Origin: Mycobacterium sp. 1274761.0
GTDB taxonomy: Bacteria; Actinomycetota; Actinomycetes; Mycobacteriales; Mycobacteriaceae
DNA: 38,421 nt
Direction: 5' to 3'
NCBI RefSeq assembly: GCF_001668615.1
Contig: NZ_LZMC01000010.1
Coordinates: forward strand, 1-38,421
The position numbers and the translations under genes were made by a program. Numbering within the stretch: position 1 is the stretch's first letter; each line of letters opens with the position of its first letter. Shown here in pieces: positions 23,450 to 31,330 of this stretch. The notes under the pieces were generated by a model, which ran no database searches, was not told where the DNA came from, and saw only the letters and a program-made list of their open reading frames with translations.

Positions 23450-24409
23450 GTGGAAAAACCGCCCGTTTGCGTACTGGGCCTCGGCCTCATCGGTGGCTCG
23501 GTGATGCGCGCGGCGAAGGCGGCTGGCCGTGAAGTGTTCGGCTACAACCGCTCGGTCGAGGGCGTCCATGCGGCCGTCGCTGACGGCTTCGACGCCACCG
23601 AGAGCATCGACGATGCGCTGACACGCGCCGCCGAGACAAAGGCACTGATCGTGTTGGCCGTGCCCGTGCCCGCCCTGCCGATCGTCTTGAACTACGTGCG
23701 CGCCACCGCTGCCGACTGCCCGCTGACCGACGTCACGAGCGTCAAGGCCGCCGTCCGCGACGAAGTGGGATCCCACGGATTGCTTTCGAAGTTCGTCGGC
23801 GGACATCCGATGGCGGGCACCGCGCACTCCGGTTGGGCCTCGGGCGACGGCCGGCTCTTCGTGGGGGCGCCGTGGGTGGTCTGCGTCGACGAGCACGTCG
23901 ACCCGGCGGTGTGGGCGATGGTCATGGGGCTGGCGCTCGACTGCGGCGCGGTCGTCGTGCCGGCGAAATCGGATGAGCACGACGCCGCGGCGGCGGCCAT
24001 TTCGCACCTGCCTCATCTTCTGGCCGAGTCGCTGGCCGCCACCGCCGGTGAGGTGCCGTTGGCGTTCGCCCTCGCCGCAGGCTCTTTCCGCGACGGCACC
24101 CGGGTGGCGGCCACCGCGCCGGACCTCGTCCGTGCGATGTGCGAGGCGAACGCCGACCAGCTGCTGCCCACCCTTGACCGATCTATCGAGCTGCTCACTC
24201 GGGCGCGCACATCCCTGGCACAACAGGGGTCGGTGGCCGAACTCGTCGAGGCCGGTCACTCCGCGCGGACGCGGTTCTCCGGATTCAGACGCTCCGAGAT
24301 CGTGACGATCGTCATCGGTCAGAACGGCTGGCGGGACGAACTGGCGGCCGCCGGACGCGCCGGCGGCGTCATCAAATCCGCTCTGCCAGTCCGGGATAGT
24401 CGAGGATGA
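23450..24409 (+). CDS. tyrA: Prephenate dehydrogenase
   Basis: A 319-residue enzyme of tyrosine synthesis that oxidises and decarboxylates prephenate to 4-hydroxyphenylpyruvate. [17 protein letters not shown] (about residues 8-24) is the NAD-binding glycine motif, [11 protein letters not shown] and [13 protein letters not shown] carry the conserved substrate-binding Ser and His, and a helical dimerisation domain follows. There is no C-terminal ACT domain, consistent with the mycobacterial form. GTG start (GTGGAAAAA). It is divergent from the tadA pair; its last 38 bases overlap the convergent glycolipid-binding-domain gene. Confidence 0.92.
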   Translation: MEKPPVCVLGLGLIGGSVMRAAKAAGREVFGYNRSVEGVHAAVADGFDATESIDDALTRAAETKALIVLAVPVPALPIVLNYVRATAADCPLTDVTSVKAAVRDEVGSHGLLSKFVGGHPMAGTAHSGWASGDGRLFVGAPWVVCVDEHVDPAVWAMVMGLALDCGAVVVPAKSDEHDAAAAAISHLPHLLAESLAATAGEVPLAFALAAGSFRDGTRVAATAPDLVRAMCEANADQLLPTLDRSIELLTRARTSLAQQGSVAELVEAGHSARTRFSGFRRSEIVTIVIGQNGWRDELAAAGRAGGVIKSALPVRDSRG

Positions 24410-24953
24410 AGCCCTCGGAGTCGACGGTCACCGTCGTCTCTGCCACCGGAGAGTGCAGCTTGATGCCGTCGGGTGCACTGGTGTAGCTGATGACCGCGGG
24501 GTTCACCACAAGGTCGGGCAGCGACACATACACCACCGGCACCGACAGCGAGTCGCTGCGTTGGTACAGGCCCGTGCGCCGGATCGGCAACGTGTTGAAA
24601 AACGGGCTGAAGATCACGTCGACGTCGCAGGCGCCCTCGTACGCGGCCCGGTTCGACTTGCCGGCATGGTCCTGCACCATCCACATGTTCTCTTCGTCAC
24701 GTGCGATGGACAGCTGGCGCTCCCGCTCGGCGAGCGTGACGCTCATCGACAACCGCTTGGTGCATCCCGTCTCGTCGGTGACCAGATCGTAGGACGCTGA
24801 AAAGGCGGGGTGGGTGTCGGTTGCCGCCGCGACGATTCGGCCGTAAGCCTTGATCCGCTTGTTGGACAACTGCACCCGCACGGATTCCATCCGCGGAACA
24901 TCATGTGCACGCCAGGTCAGGACGGCGGGCCAGGGAGCGGGTTTCGCACTCAC
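24372..24953 (-). CDS. Putative glycolipid-binding domain protein (Rv3755c-like)
   Basis: A 193-residue protein matching in layout the Glycolipid_bind family: an N-terminal [14 protein letters not shown] strand, then repeating antiparallel strands ([30 protein letters not shown], [35 protein letters not shown]) and a C-terminal [12 protein letters not shown]. In Pseudomonas a relative binds glycolipids. The GTG start at 24953 overlaps the proZ stop (GTGA), so it is the last, translationally coupled gene of the osmoprotectant transporter operon. A longer frame reaches upstream but lies inside proZ. A functional link to the transporter is suggested only by coupling. Confidence 0.82.
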   Translation of the reverse strand: MSAKPAPWPAVLTWRAHDVPRMESVRVQLSNKRIKAYGRIVAAATDTHPAFSASYDLVTDETGCTKRLSMSVTLAERERQLSIARDEENMWMVQDHAGKSNRAAYEGACDVDVIFSPFFNTLPIRRTGLYQRSDSLSVPVVYVSLPDLVVNPAVISYTSAPDGIKLHSPVAETTVTVDSEGFILDYPGLAERI

Positions 24954-25717
24954 CCGTCTACCGTAGGCGAAGCATCGGCTCGTTCGTAAGCCGGTGAGAA
25001 ACTGGTCGGCGTTCCCAGCGCGACTTCGTCGTCCAGCAGCGGCTGCGGCATCCTTCTCAACCGCCCGGTTCCCGGCACCGACGCCCACACCGCGAAAGCC
25101 AGCAGGCCGTCGAGGACCAGCGCGAGCGCCGTCACCATCAACGCGCCGACCAACGCGAGGTAGAACTCCCGCACCTTGATGCCGTCGATCAGGTAGCGGC
25201 CGAGGCCCCCGAGGCTGGCATAGGCGGCGACGGTCGCGGTCGCAACGATCTGCAACGTCGCCGTGCGCAGACCGCCGAGGATCAACGGCGCCGCGTTGGG
25301 CACCTCGACGCGCAGCAATACCCGACGCTCCGTCATGCCCATCGATCGGGCCGCGTCGACCACCGCTGGGTCGACATTGGCGATTCCTGCATACGTGCCG
25401 GCCAGCAGCGGCGGAATTCCGAGCAGCATCAACGCAACCGTAGGAGGCACCAGGCCCAGACCCCACAGCAGAACGCCGAGCAGCAGCACACCGAGCGTCG
25501 GCAAAGCGCGCAGCGCGTTCACCCCGGTGACGACGAGGAATGTGCCGCGGCCGGTGTGCCCGATGAACATGCCGACGGGGATCGCGATCAACGCCGAAAA
25601 GAACACGGCGATGAGGGTGTACTGCAGATGCTCGACGATGCGGGCGGTCAGGCCGGCAGGCCCCGCCCAGTTGGCCGCGGTGAAGATGAACGACAGCGCC
25701 TGCTGCAGAAAATTCAT
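24950..25717 (-). CDS. proZ: Glycine betaine/osmoprotectant ABC transporter permease
   Basis: 255 residues with about six membrane helices. GTYAGIANVDPAVVDAARSMGMTERRVLLRVEVPNA contains the EAA-loop that contacts the ATPase, and TATLQIVATATVAAYASLGGLGRYLIDG is characteristic of OpuC/ProZ permeases. The C-terminal ~35 residues are a hydrophilic cytoplasmic tail. ATG at 25717 overlaps the proW stop by 4 bases; its stop overlaps the next start (GTGA). Together with ProW it forms the membrane channel for compatible solutes such as glycine betaine. It corresponds to Rv3756c by order. Confidence 0.92.
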   Translation of the reverse strand: MNFLQQALSFIFTAANWAGPAGLTARIVEHLQYTLIAVFFSALIAIPVGMFIGHTGRGTFLVVTGVNALRALPTLGVLLLGVLLWGLGLVPPTVALMLLGIPPLLAGTYAGIANVDPAVVDAARSMGMTERRVLLRVEVPNAAPLILGGLRTATLQIVATATVAAYASLGGLGRYLIDGIKVREFYLALVGALMVTALALVLDGLLAFAVWASVPGTGRLRRMPQPLLDDEVALGTPTSFSPAYERADASPTVDG

Positions 25718-26358
25718 GCCGCCTGCCTTGCCCGGGTCCATGGCGTGATCAGCCGACCGGTGAGCATGATCACCGTGTCGACGACGATGGCCAGCACGAA
25801 GATCGCGATGATCCCGGCGATGATCTGATCGCTCTTGTTCGACTGGTAGCCCTCGGTGAACCAGGTGCCCAGGCCGCCGATGCCGATCACCGAGCCGACC
25901 GCGACCATCGAGATGTTCGTGACGGCGACCACCCGCAGCCCGGCCACAAGCACCGGAATCGACAGCGGCAGTTCGACTTTCAGCATCCGGGTCAGCGGCC
26001 GGTAACCGACGGCCGTGGCGGCGTCGCGTACCGCGGCCGGCACCGCGTCGAGCGCCTCGGGAACTGCACGCACCAACAGCGCGGTGGTGTACAGCGTCAG
26101 CGCGACGATCACGTTGGCCTCGTCGAGGATTCGGGTCGGAATGATCAACGGCAGCACCACGAACAGCGCCAGCGACGGAATGGTGAAGATGATGCTCGCC
26201 GTCACCGTGGTCAGCCGCCGCAGCACGGTGGTGCGTTGCACGAGCGCACCGAGCGGCACCGCGATCAGCAACCCGAGGACGATCGGGATGAGCGACAGCC
26301 GCAGGTGGATGACCGTCAGCACCCACAGATCGTCGAGATTGTTGAACAGGTACCGCAT
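25714..26358 (-). CDS. proW: Glycine betaine/osmoprotectant ABC transporter permease
   Basis: 214 residues, about five to six membrane helices. The EAA-type loop is AVPAAVRDAATAVGYRPLTRMLKVELPLSIP, followed by VAVTNISMVAVGSVIGIGGLGTWFTEG, both typical of OpuCB/ProW proteins. The start ATG lies two bases after the proV stop, and its end overlaps the proZ start by 4 bases (ATGA), so translation along the operon is coupled. A longer frame exists upstream within proV but adds only proline/arginine-rich shadow sequence. Confidence 0.92.
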   Translation of the reverse strand: MRYLFNNLDDLWVLTVIHLRLSLIPIVLGLLIAVPLGALVQRTTVLRRLTTVTASIIFTIPSLALFVVLPLIIPTRILDEANVIVALTLYTTALLVRAVPEALDAVPAAVRDAATAVGYRPLTRMLKVELPLSIPVLVAGLRVVAVTNISMVAVGSVIGIGGLGTWFTEGYQSNKSDQIIAGIIAIFVLAIVVDTVIMLTGRLITPWTRARQAA

Positions 26359-26360
26359 GC

Positions 26361-27479
26361 TCAGCCGCCGAGCTTCGGCAGTGCTTCTCGCCGTTGCGAA
26401 TTCAGGGCCGCCAGCACATCGTCGGCACGTACCCCGCCGACGAGTTGGCCGTCGCCGTCCACCGCCACGCCGAGGCCCGACGGTGACGACAGCGCCGCGT
26501 CGAGTGCCTGGCGCAGCGAGTGGTCCGGCTTGAACAGCGAGCCGCCGCCGTAGGTGCTGTCGTACAGCGAGCTTCCGGCGCGGTGAAGTTCGACGCCTTC
26601 GGCGTTGATCCACGCGTACGGGGTGCCGTCGGCCCGGGTCACCAGCACCCACTCGTCGGGCCCCAGCGCCAGCCCGTCGATCGCAGACTCCGCCACCGAC
26701 CGGATGTCGTGCAGCGGAAGGCCTGTCGCGTGGCGGAACTGGAGGCTGCGGTAGCCGCGGTCGGTGCCGATGAAGCCCGAGACGAAGTCGTTGGCCGGGT
26801 TCGACAGCAGCCGTGCCGGTTCGTCGTACTGCTGCAACACCCCGCCCGCCCCGAACACCGCAACTCTGTCGCCGATCTTCACCGCCTCGTCGATGTCGTG
26901 GGTGACGAACACGATGGTCTTGCGCAGTTCGCTTTGCAGCCGCAAAATTTCGGCCTGCAGCTCCTCGCGCACCACGGGGTCGACGGCGCTGAACGGCTCG
27001 TCCATCAGCAGGATTGGAGGGTCGGCGGCCAGGGCCCGGGCCACGCCGACGCGCTGCTGCTGACCGCCCGACAGCTGCGCCGGGTAGCGGTTGGCCAGTT
27101 TGGGATCCAGACCGACACGTTCGAGCACCGTCAGCGCCGCCTTGCGGGCGCTGCGGCGCGATTCCCCTTTGAGCACAGGCACCGTCGCCACGTTGTCGAC
27201 GACGCGCTGGTGCGGCATCAGCCCGGCGCTCTGGATGACGTAGCCGATCCCCAGCCGCAGCTTGACCGGGTCGACCTTGGTGACGTCGTCGCCGTTGACC
27301 GTCAGCGCGCCCGACGTCGGGTCGATCATCCTGTTGATCATCCGCATCGAGGTCGTCTTCCCACAGCCCGACGGCCCGACGAACACCGTGAGTGTCCCGT
27401 CAGGAACCTCGAGGGTGAGATTGTCGACGGCGACCGTGCCATCGGGATACTTCTTCGTGACGCCGTCGAAGCTGATCAT
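26361..27479 (-). CDS. proV: Glycine betaine/osmoprotectant ABC transporter ATP-binding protein
   Basis: A 372-residue ABC ATPase. Walker A VGPSGCGKTTS, Q-loop VIQSAGLMPH, signature LSGGQQQRVGVARAL, Walker B ILLMDEPFSAVDP and the switch histidine in FVTHDID are all present. The C-terminal ~120 residues contain two partial CBS-like units (DIRSVAESAIDGLALGPDE, HSLRQALDAALSSPSGLGVAVDGDGQLVGGV), which in OpuA/OpuC proteins sense ionic strength. ATG at 27479 is chosen; a GTG at 27488 overlaps the proX stop (GTGA) and is an equally reasonable start. It energises ProW/ProZ. Confidence 0.93.
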   Translation of the reverse strand: MISFDGVTKKYPDGTVAVDNLTLEVPDGTLTVFVGPSGCGKTTSMRMINRMIDPTSGALTVNGDDVTKVDPVKLRLGIGYVIQSAGLMPHQRVVDNVATVPVLKGESRRSARKAALTVLERVGLDPKLANRYPAQLSGGQQQRVGVARALAADPPILLMDEPFSAVDPVVREELQAEILRLQSELRKTIVFVTHDIDEAVKIGDRVAVFGAGGVLQQYDEPARLLSNPANDFVSGFIGTDRGYRSLQFRHATGLPLHDIRSVAESAIDGLALGPDEWVLVTRADGTPYAWINAEGVELHRAGSSLYDSTYGGGSLFKPDHSLRQALDAALSSPSGLGVAVDGDGQLVGGVRADDVLAALNSQRREALPKLGG

Positions 27480-27484
27480 CGCCC

Positions 27485-28423
27485 TCACCCCTGTAGAGGT
27501 CTGTCGAAGCCGTTGTCCTGCACCCATTTCCGTGCGGCGTCGTCGGGATTAACACCTGCGTTGCCCGACGTTGCGGTGTTCAGCTCGATGAGGTCGTCGG
27601 TGGTCAGCCGGGCGGAGACGGCGTCGAGAACCCTTTTGAGCTCGTCGGATTTCTTTTGCGAGCTGACAAGCGGAATCACGTTGGCGGCCAGGAAATTGTT
27701 CTTCGGATCATCGAGCACCACAAGGTTGTTCTCGTGGATGGCGGGCGACGTGCTGAAGATGTCCGCGGCCGTCACGATGCCATCCACCAGCGCCTTGACG
27801 GTGGCCGGACCGCCGCCGTCGCTGATCGCGATGAAGTTGTTGGGCGCGACGTCGAGCCCGTACTTCGCCTTCAGCCCCGGCAGCCCCTCGGTGCGGTTCA
27901 AGAACTCCGACGGCGCACCGAATTTCACTTCGGGGGAATGTGCTGCGAGGTCGGCGATGGATTTGAGATTCCACTTCTTGGCCGTCGCGTCGCTGACCGC
28001 GACGGTGTCCTTGTCTTCGGCCGGTGACGGGTTGAGTATCGAGAGGTCGCCCGGCAACACCCGGAACAGCGCCAGCAGAACGTCGTTCGGCGTCGTCACC
28101 TTGGTTTCCTTGTCGAAGTACTGCAGCAGGTTGCCGGTGTACTCGGGGATCAGATCGATTGAATGGTCACGGACGGCAGGGATGTAGGTTTCGCGGCTGC
28201 CGATACCGAACTGCCTGCCCACGGTGAAGCCATTGGCCTCCAGCGCCTGCGCGTAGATCTCGGCGATGATCTTCGACTCTGGGAAGTCGGCCGAGCCGAC
28301 GACGAGCGATTTCAGGTCGCCCGAGACCTCACCGCCGCCGAGGGGGTTGGAGCTGCCGCAGCCCGCGACGAGCAGGGCCACGACGGTGAGCAGTCCCAGA
28401 TACCAGCCGCGTGTCCTCGACAT
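27485..28423 (-). CDS. proX: Osmoprotectant ABC transporter substrate-binding lipoprotein
   Basis: A 312-residue precursor with lipobox VAGC at about residue 22, so the mature protein is membrane-anchored outside the cytoplasmic membrane. The OpuAC-type domain starts at LVVGSADFPESKIIAEIYAQAL and includes GSRETYIPAVRDHSIDLIPEYTG, a conserved ligand-binding stretch. It is the first gene of the proX-V-W-Z operon, read away from a divergent LapA-like gene 58 bases off, where the promoter must lie. Ligands such as glycine betaine or choline are inferred from family only. Confidence 0.92.
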   Translation of the reverse strand: MSRTRGWYLGLLTVVALLVAGCGSSNPLGGGEVSGDLKSLVVGSADFPESKIIAEIYAQALEANGFTVGRQFGIGSRETYIPAVRDHSIDLIPEYTGNLLQYFDKETKVTTPNDVLLALFRVLPGDLSILNPSPAEDKDTVAVSDATAKKWNLKSIADLAAHSPEVKFGAPSEFLNRTEGLPGLKAKYGLDVAPNNFIAISDGGGPATVKALVDGIVTAADIFSTSPAIHENNLVVLDDPKNNFLAANVIPLVSSQKKSDELKRVLDAVSARLTTDDLIELNTATSGNAGVNPDDAARKWVQDNGFDRPLQG

Positions 28424-28481
28424 ACTCGGAGGTTATCGGCGGGTTGTTTCATTCGCGACGGGAAGGGGCAAAGATGGACGC

Positions 28482-28859
28482 ATGACCACTGAGCCTTCAT
28501 TGCCTGGCGAACAGCCAAAAGGCGAATCGGCCAGGGAAACCGCGCCGGATCCGACCGCCACGGCCGGCGAATACATGGTCTCGCCGAAGTCCGCGGTCAA
28601 GTTCACCCGCGCAGCTGCGCTCTGGACGGCTCTGATCGCCGGGTTCGTGATCCTGATATTGCTGCTGGTGTTCATCCTGCAGAACACTGATTCGGCCGCC
28701 ATCCACTTCTTCGGCTGGCAATGGGACCTGCCGGTCGGCGTCGCGATCCTGTTCGCCGCGGTATGCGGCGGCCTGCTGACGGTCGCGGTGGGTACGGCCC
28801 GCATCGTGCAATTGCGCCGCGCCGCCAAGAGGAACCTGAAGGCCATGCCCGGCCTGTAG
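28482..28859 (+). CDS. LapA-domain membrane protein (Rv3760-like)
   Basis: A 125-residue protein with a hydrophilic N-terminus and two membrane helices (about residues 48-69, AALIAGFVILILLLVFILQN-like, and 79-103). The loop QNTDSAAIHFFGWQWDLPVGVAILFAAVCGGLL is the signature of DUF1049/LapA proteins, whose E. coli member works with LapB in lipopolysaccharide control; the role in mycobacteria is unknown. A basic tail (RRAAKRNLKAMPGL) follows. ATG at 28482. Divergent from proX; converges on the phosphotransferase gene with an 8-base gap. Confidence 0.85.
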   Translation: MTTEPSLPGEQPKGESARETAPDPTATAGEYMVSPKSAVKFTRAAALWTALIAGFVILILLLVFILQNTDSAAIHFFGWQWDLPVGVAILFAAVCGGLLTVAVGTARIVQLRRAAKRNLKAMPGL

Positions 28860-28867
28860 CCGGCCAG

Positions 28868-29920
28868 TCAGTGGCTCAGCACGCCGAGTCCCTCGGCCAC
28901 CAGCGGGCCGACGGCTTCGTCCACGGTGTCGGTGTCGACGGCCACCCCGCCGCCCATCCGCGCGCGGAACGCGATACCGGCTGCGATGATCGCCACCTTG
29001 AAATAGCCGAGGGCCAGATAGAAATCCCAGTTGTCGAGCTGGCATTCGGCGGCCACCGAATAGCGCTGTGCGAGGTCGTCGGCGTCGGGCATCAGCGGTG
29101 ACGCCCACGCCGAATCCGCATGGATCACGTTGAACAGCGGGTGGCGGTACACACACATCAACGCGGCGTCGCTGATCGGGTCGCCCAGCGTCGACATCTC
29201 CCAGTCGAGCACCGCGAGCACCTTGGTCGCGTCGTCGAGATCGAGCATGGTGTTGTCGATCCGGTAGTCGCCGTGCACGATCGATGACCGGCTCTGCGCC
29301 GGAATCGCTTCTCCCAGAGCCGAATGCAGTCGGCGCACGTCGCCGTCGAACGGATCGGCGTCGCGTTTGACCAACTCCCACTGCGAACCCCAACGCCGCA
29401 CCTGGCGTTCGAGATAACCGGTGGGCTTGCCGAAGTCGCCGAGCCCGACCGCCTGCGGATCAACCGAATGCAGGTCGGCGAGCACCGCGACCAACGCATC
29501 GACGCATCGGCTGATCGTCTGCCTGTCGCCAAGCGCCTCGAGCTCGTCGGTGTGCCGGACCACCCGGCCGGGGACGTACTCCACCATCTGGAACGGCGCG
29601 CCGCACACCGAGTTGTCGTCGCGCATCGTGACCGCCCGCGCGACGGGCACCGGGGTGTCGGCCAACGCGGCGACGACGCGGTATTCGCGGGCCATGTCAT
29701 GCGCCGAGGGCGTCAGGCCGTGCAGCGGCGGCCTGCGCAGCACCCACTTCGACTCGTCGTCGCTGACCAGGAACGTCAGGTTCGACCGGCCGCCCGAAAT
29801 GAGTTCTGCCCGCAGCTCCCCGCTGCGCGCGATGCCCGCCTGCCGTAGGTGGCGGTCCAGCGCGTCGAGGTCGAGGCCTTCCAGCCGGGCGGACTTGGGC
29901 GGGAGCGGCTCAGTTGTCAC
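28868..29920 (-). CDS. APH-family phosphotransferase (FadE36/ACAD11 N-terminal-type)
   Basis: A 350-residue kinase-fold protein. SGGRSNLTFLV is the nucleotide loop, WVLRRPPLHG holds the Arg/Lys strand, SSIVHGDYRIDNTMLD is the catalytic HxDxxxxN motif, and LAVLDWEMSTLGDPISDAALM is the metal-binding DxE/D segment. It matches by size and neighbourhood M. tuberculosis Rv3761c, which carries the name fadE36, yet no acyl-CoA dehydrogenase domain is present: only the phosphotransferase half found in animal ACAD11, which phosphorylates 4-hydroxyacyl-CoAs. A hydroxyacyl-CoA kinase role is an inference. The GTG at 29920 removes an N-terminal extension that overlaps the upstream phosphatase gene. Confidence 0.87.
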   Translation of the reverse strand: MTTEPLPPKSARLEGLDLDALDRHLRQAGIARSGELRAELISGGRSNLTFLVSDDESKWVLRRPPLHGLTPSAHDMAREYRVVAALADTPVPVARAVTMRDDNSVCGAPFQMVEYVPGRVVRHTDELEALGDRQTISRCVDALVAVLADLHSVDPQAVGLGDFGKPTGYLERQVRRWGSQWELVKRDADPFDGDVRRLHSALGEAIPAQSRSSIVHGDYRIDNTMLDLDDATKVLAVLDWEMSTLGDPISDAALMCVYRHPLFNVIHADSAWASPLMPDADDLAQRYSVAAECQLDNWDFYLALGYFKVAIIAAGIAFRARMGGGVAVDTDTVDEAVGPLVAEGLGVLSH

Positions 29921-29930
29921 GCAGACTTTC

Positions 29931-30539
29931 CTACCATCGCTGGTTTCTGGGCAGCAGGTCCCATACGTGTTCGGTGCCGTTGACCGACGCGACGTAGAGC
30001 CCGCCGTTGCGGGACGACAACAGCCGCGTGATGCCCGCATAGTCGACGTTGACGCAGAGGATCTTCTCGGTGCCCAAGATGGTGTGCAGCAGGCCGTTGA
30101 TCACGCCGCCGTGGCTGAACACCGCGACGGTGTCCTCGTGAGCGCTGGACTCGACGATGGCTCGCACGCCAACGTTGATGCGGGCCAGAAACGCGGCTTC
30201 GTCGACCGTGCTCGGCAGGTGACCGCTGGCCAGCCGGGCGAGTTCTTCGGGGTACTCCGCGGCGATCTGCTCGATGGGAATGTAGTGCGCAAGGTCGCGG
30301 TCGTATTCGGCGAGACAGTCGTTGAGCTCAATGGGCAGGCCCAGCGCGTCGGCGACGGGTTGGGCGGTCTGCACCGCGCGCCGCTGCGGGCTGCTAACCA
30401 GACGGGTGATCGGGAAGCGAGCCACCGCATCGGGCAATCTCTTGGCCTGCTCGATGCCGTCGGCGGACAGGTCGGGGTCAGACCCTTCGCCCGGCGCGCT
30501 GCGCAGCGGCAATGCGTGCCGGATCAATAGCAGTTGCAC
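29931..30539 (-). CDS. Histidine phosphatase family protein
   Basis: A 202-residue branch-1 histidine phosphatase (phosphoglycerate-mutase fold). LLLIRHALPL holds the phospho-accepting histidine in the RH motif, SSPQRRAVQTAQ the second arginine, and VAVFSHGGVINGLL the second catalytic histidine. An acidic residue in LAEYDRD completes the site. Substrates of such proteins range from sugar phosphates to nucleotides and are not indicated here. GTG start. It lies 10 bases upstream of the phosphotransferase gene on the same strand, so kinase and phosphatase may be co-expressed. It is divergent from the SDR gene, 17 bases away. Confidence 0.9.
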   Translation of the reverse strand: MQLLLIRHALPLRSAPGEGSDPDLSADGIEQAKRLPDAVARFPITRLVSSPQRRAVQTAQPVADALGLPIELNDCLAEYDRDLAHYIPIEQIAAEYPEELARLASGHLPSTVDEAAFLARINVGVRAIVESSAHEDTVAVFSHGGVINGLLHTILGTEKILCVNVDYAGITRLLSSRNGGLYVASVNGTEHVWDLLPRNQRW

Positions 30540-30556
30540 CGTGACACCATAAGGCC

Positions 30557-31327
30557 ATGTCTTCTCGAGGGTATGCCGACGAACTCTTCGACCTCACTGA
30601 CCGCGTGGTGCTGGTCACCGGCGGCAGCCGAGGCCTGGGCCGGGAGATGGCGTTCGCGGCTGCACAATGCGGCGCCGACGTCGTGATCGCCAGCCGCAAG
30701 CTGGAGTCGTGTGAGGAGACCGCCGCCGAGATCGCGTCGGCTACCGGCCGCGCCGCGATGCCGTATGCGGTGCATGTAGGGCGGTGGGATCAGCTCGATG
30801 GGTTGGTCGACGCGGTCTACGAGCGGTTCGGCAAGGTCGACGTGCTGATCAACAACGCAGGCATGTCGCCGCTGTATGAGTCGCTGGATGCGGTCAGCGA
30901 GAAGCTGTTCGACGCCGTCATCAACCTCAACCTCAAGGGCCCGTTCCGGCTGTCGACCCTGGTGGGTCAGCGCATGGTCGCCGACGGTGGCGGGTCGATC
31001 ATCAACGTCAGCTCGAGCGGCTCGCGGCGTCCCCGCCCCGAACAGCTGCCGTACTCCGCGGCCAAGGCCGGGCTCAACGCGTTGACCGAGGGGCTGGCGC
31101 TGGCCTTCGGGCCGACGGTCCGGGTGAACACGTTGATGCCAGGGCCGTTCCTCACCGACATCAGCAAGGCCTGGGACATCCCCGCGACGACGAAGGGTGC
31201 GCAGCACTTCGCGCTGAAGCGGCTCGGGAACCCGCCCGAAATCATCGGCGCCGCTCTGTATCTGGCGTCAGACGCGTCAAGCTATACCAGCGGGTCGATC
31301 ATTCGGGTGGACGGCGGCATCCCGTAG
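30557..31327 (+). CDS. Short-chain dehydrogenase/reductase
   Basis: A 256-residue classical SDR. VTGGSRGLGREMAFAAA is the NAD(P)-binding TGxxxGxG motif, LINNAGMSPLYE the NNAG motif, and NVSSSGS... PYSAAKAGLNAL carries catalytic Ser, Tyr and Lys (YxxxK). It ends with the usual SYTSGSIIRVDGGIP. ATG start at 30557, where upstream sequence CTTCTC offers no strong ribosome-binding site. The very short gap to the divergent phosphatase gene means the promoters overlap coding sequence. Substrate unknown; several mycobacterial SDRs of this type act in lipid or sterol metabolism. Confidence 0.9.
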   Translation: MSSRGYADELFDLTDRVVLVTGGSRGLGREMAFAAAQCGADVVIASRKLESCEETAAEIASATGRAAMPYAVHVGRWDQLDGLVDAVYERFGKVDVLINNAGMSPLYESLDAVSEKLFDAVINLNLKGPFRLSTLVGQRMVADGGGSIINVSSSGSRRPRPEQLPYSAAKAGLNALTEGLALAFGPTVRVNTLMPGPFLTDISKAWDIPATTKGAQHFALKRLGNPPEIIGAALYLASDASSYTSGSIIRVDGGIP

Positions 31328-31330
31328 TCG

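Noticed and set aside
26520..28187. Long plus-strand open frame (555 codons)
   Set aside because: It is antisense to proV and proX, which have full motif sets; the composition is a GC-driven shadow.
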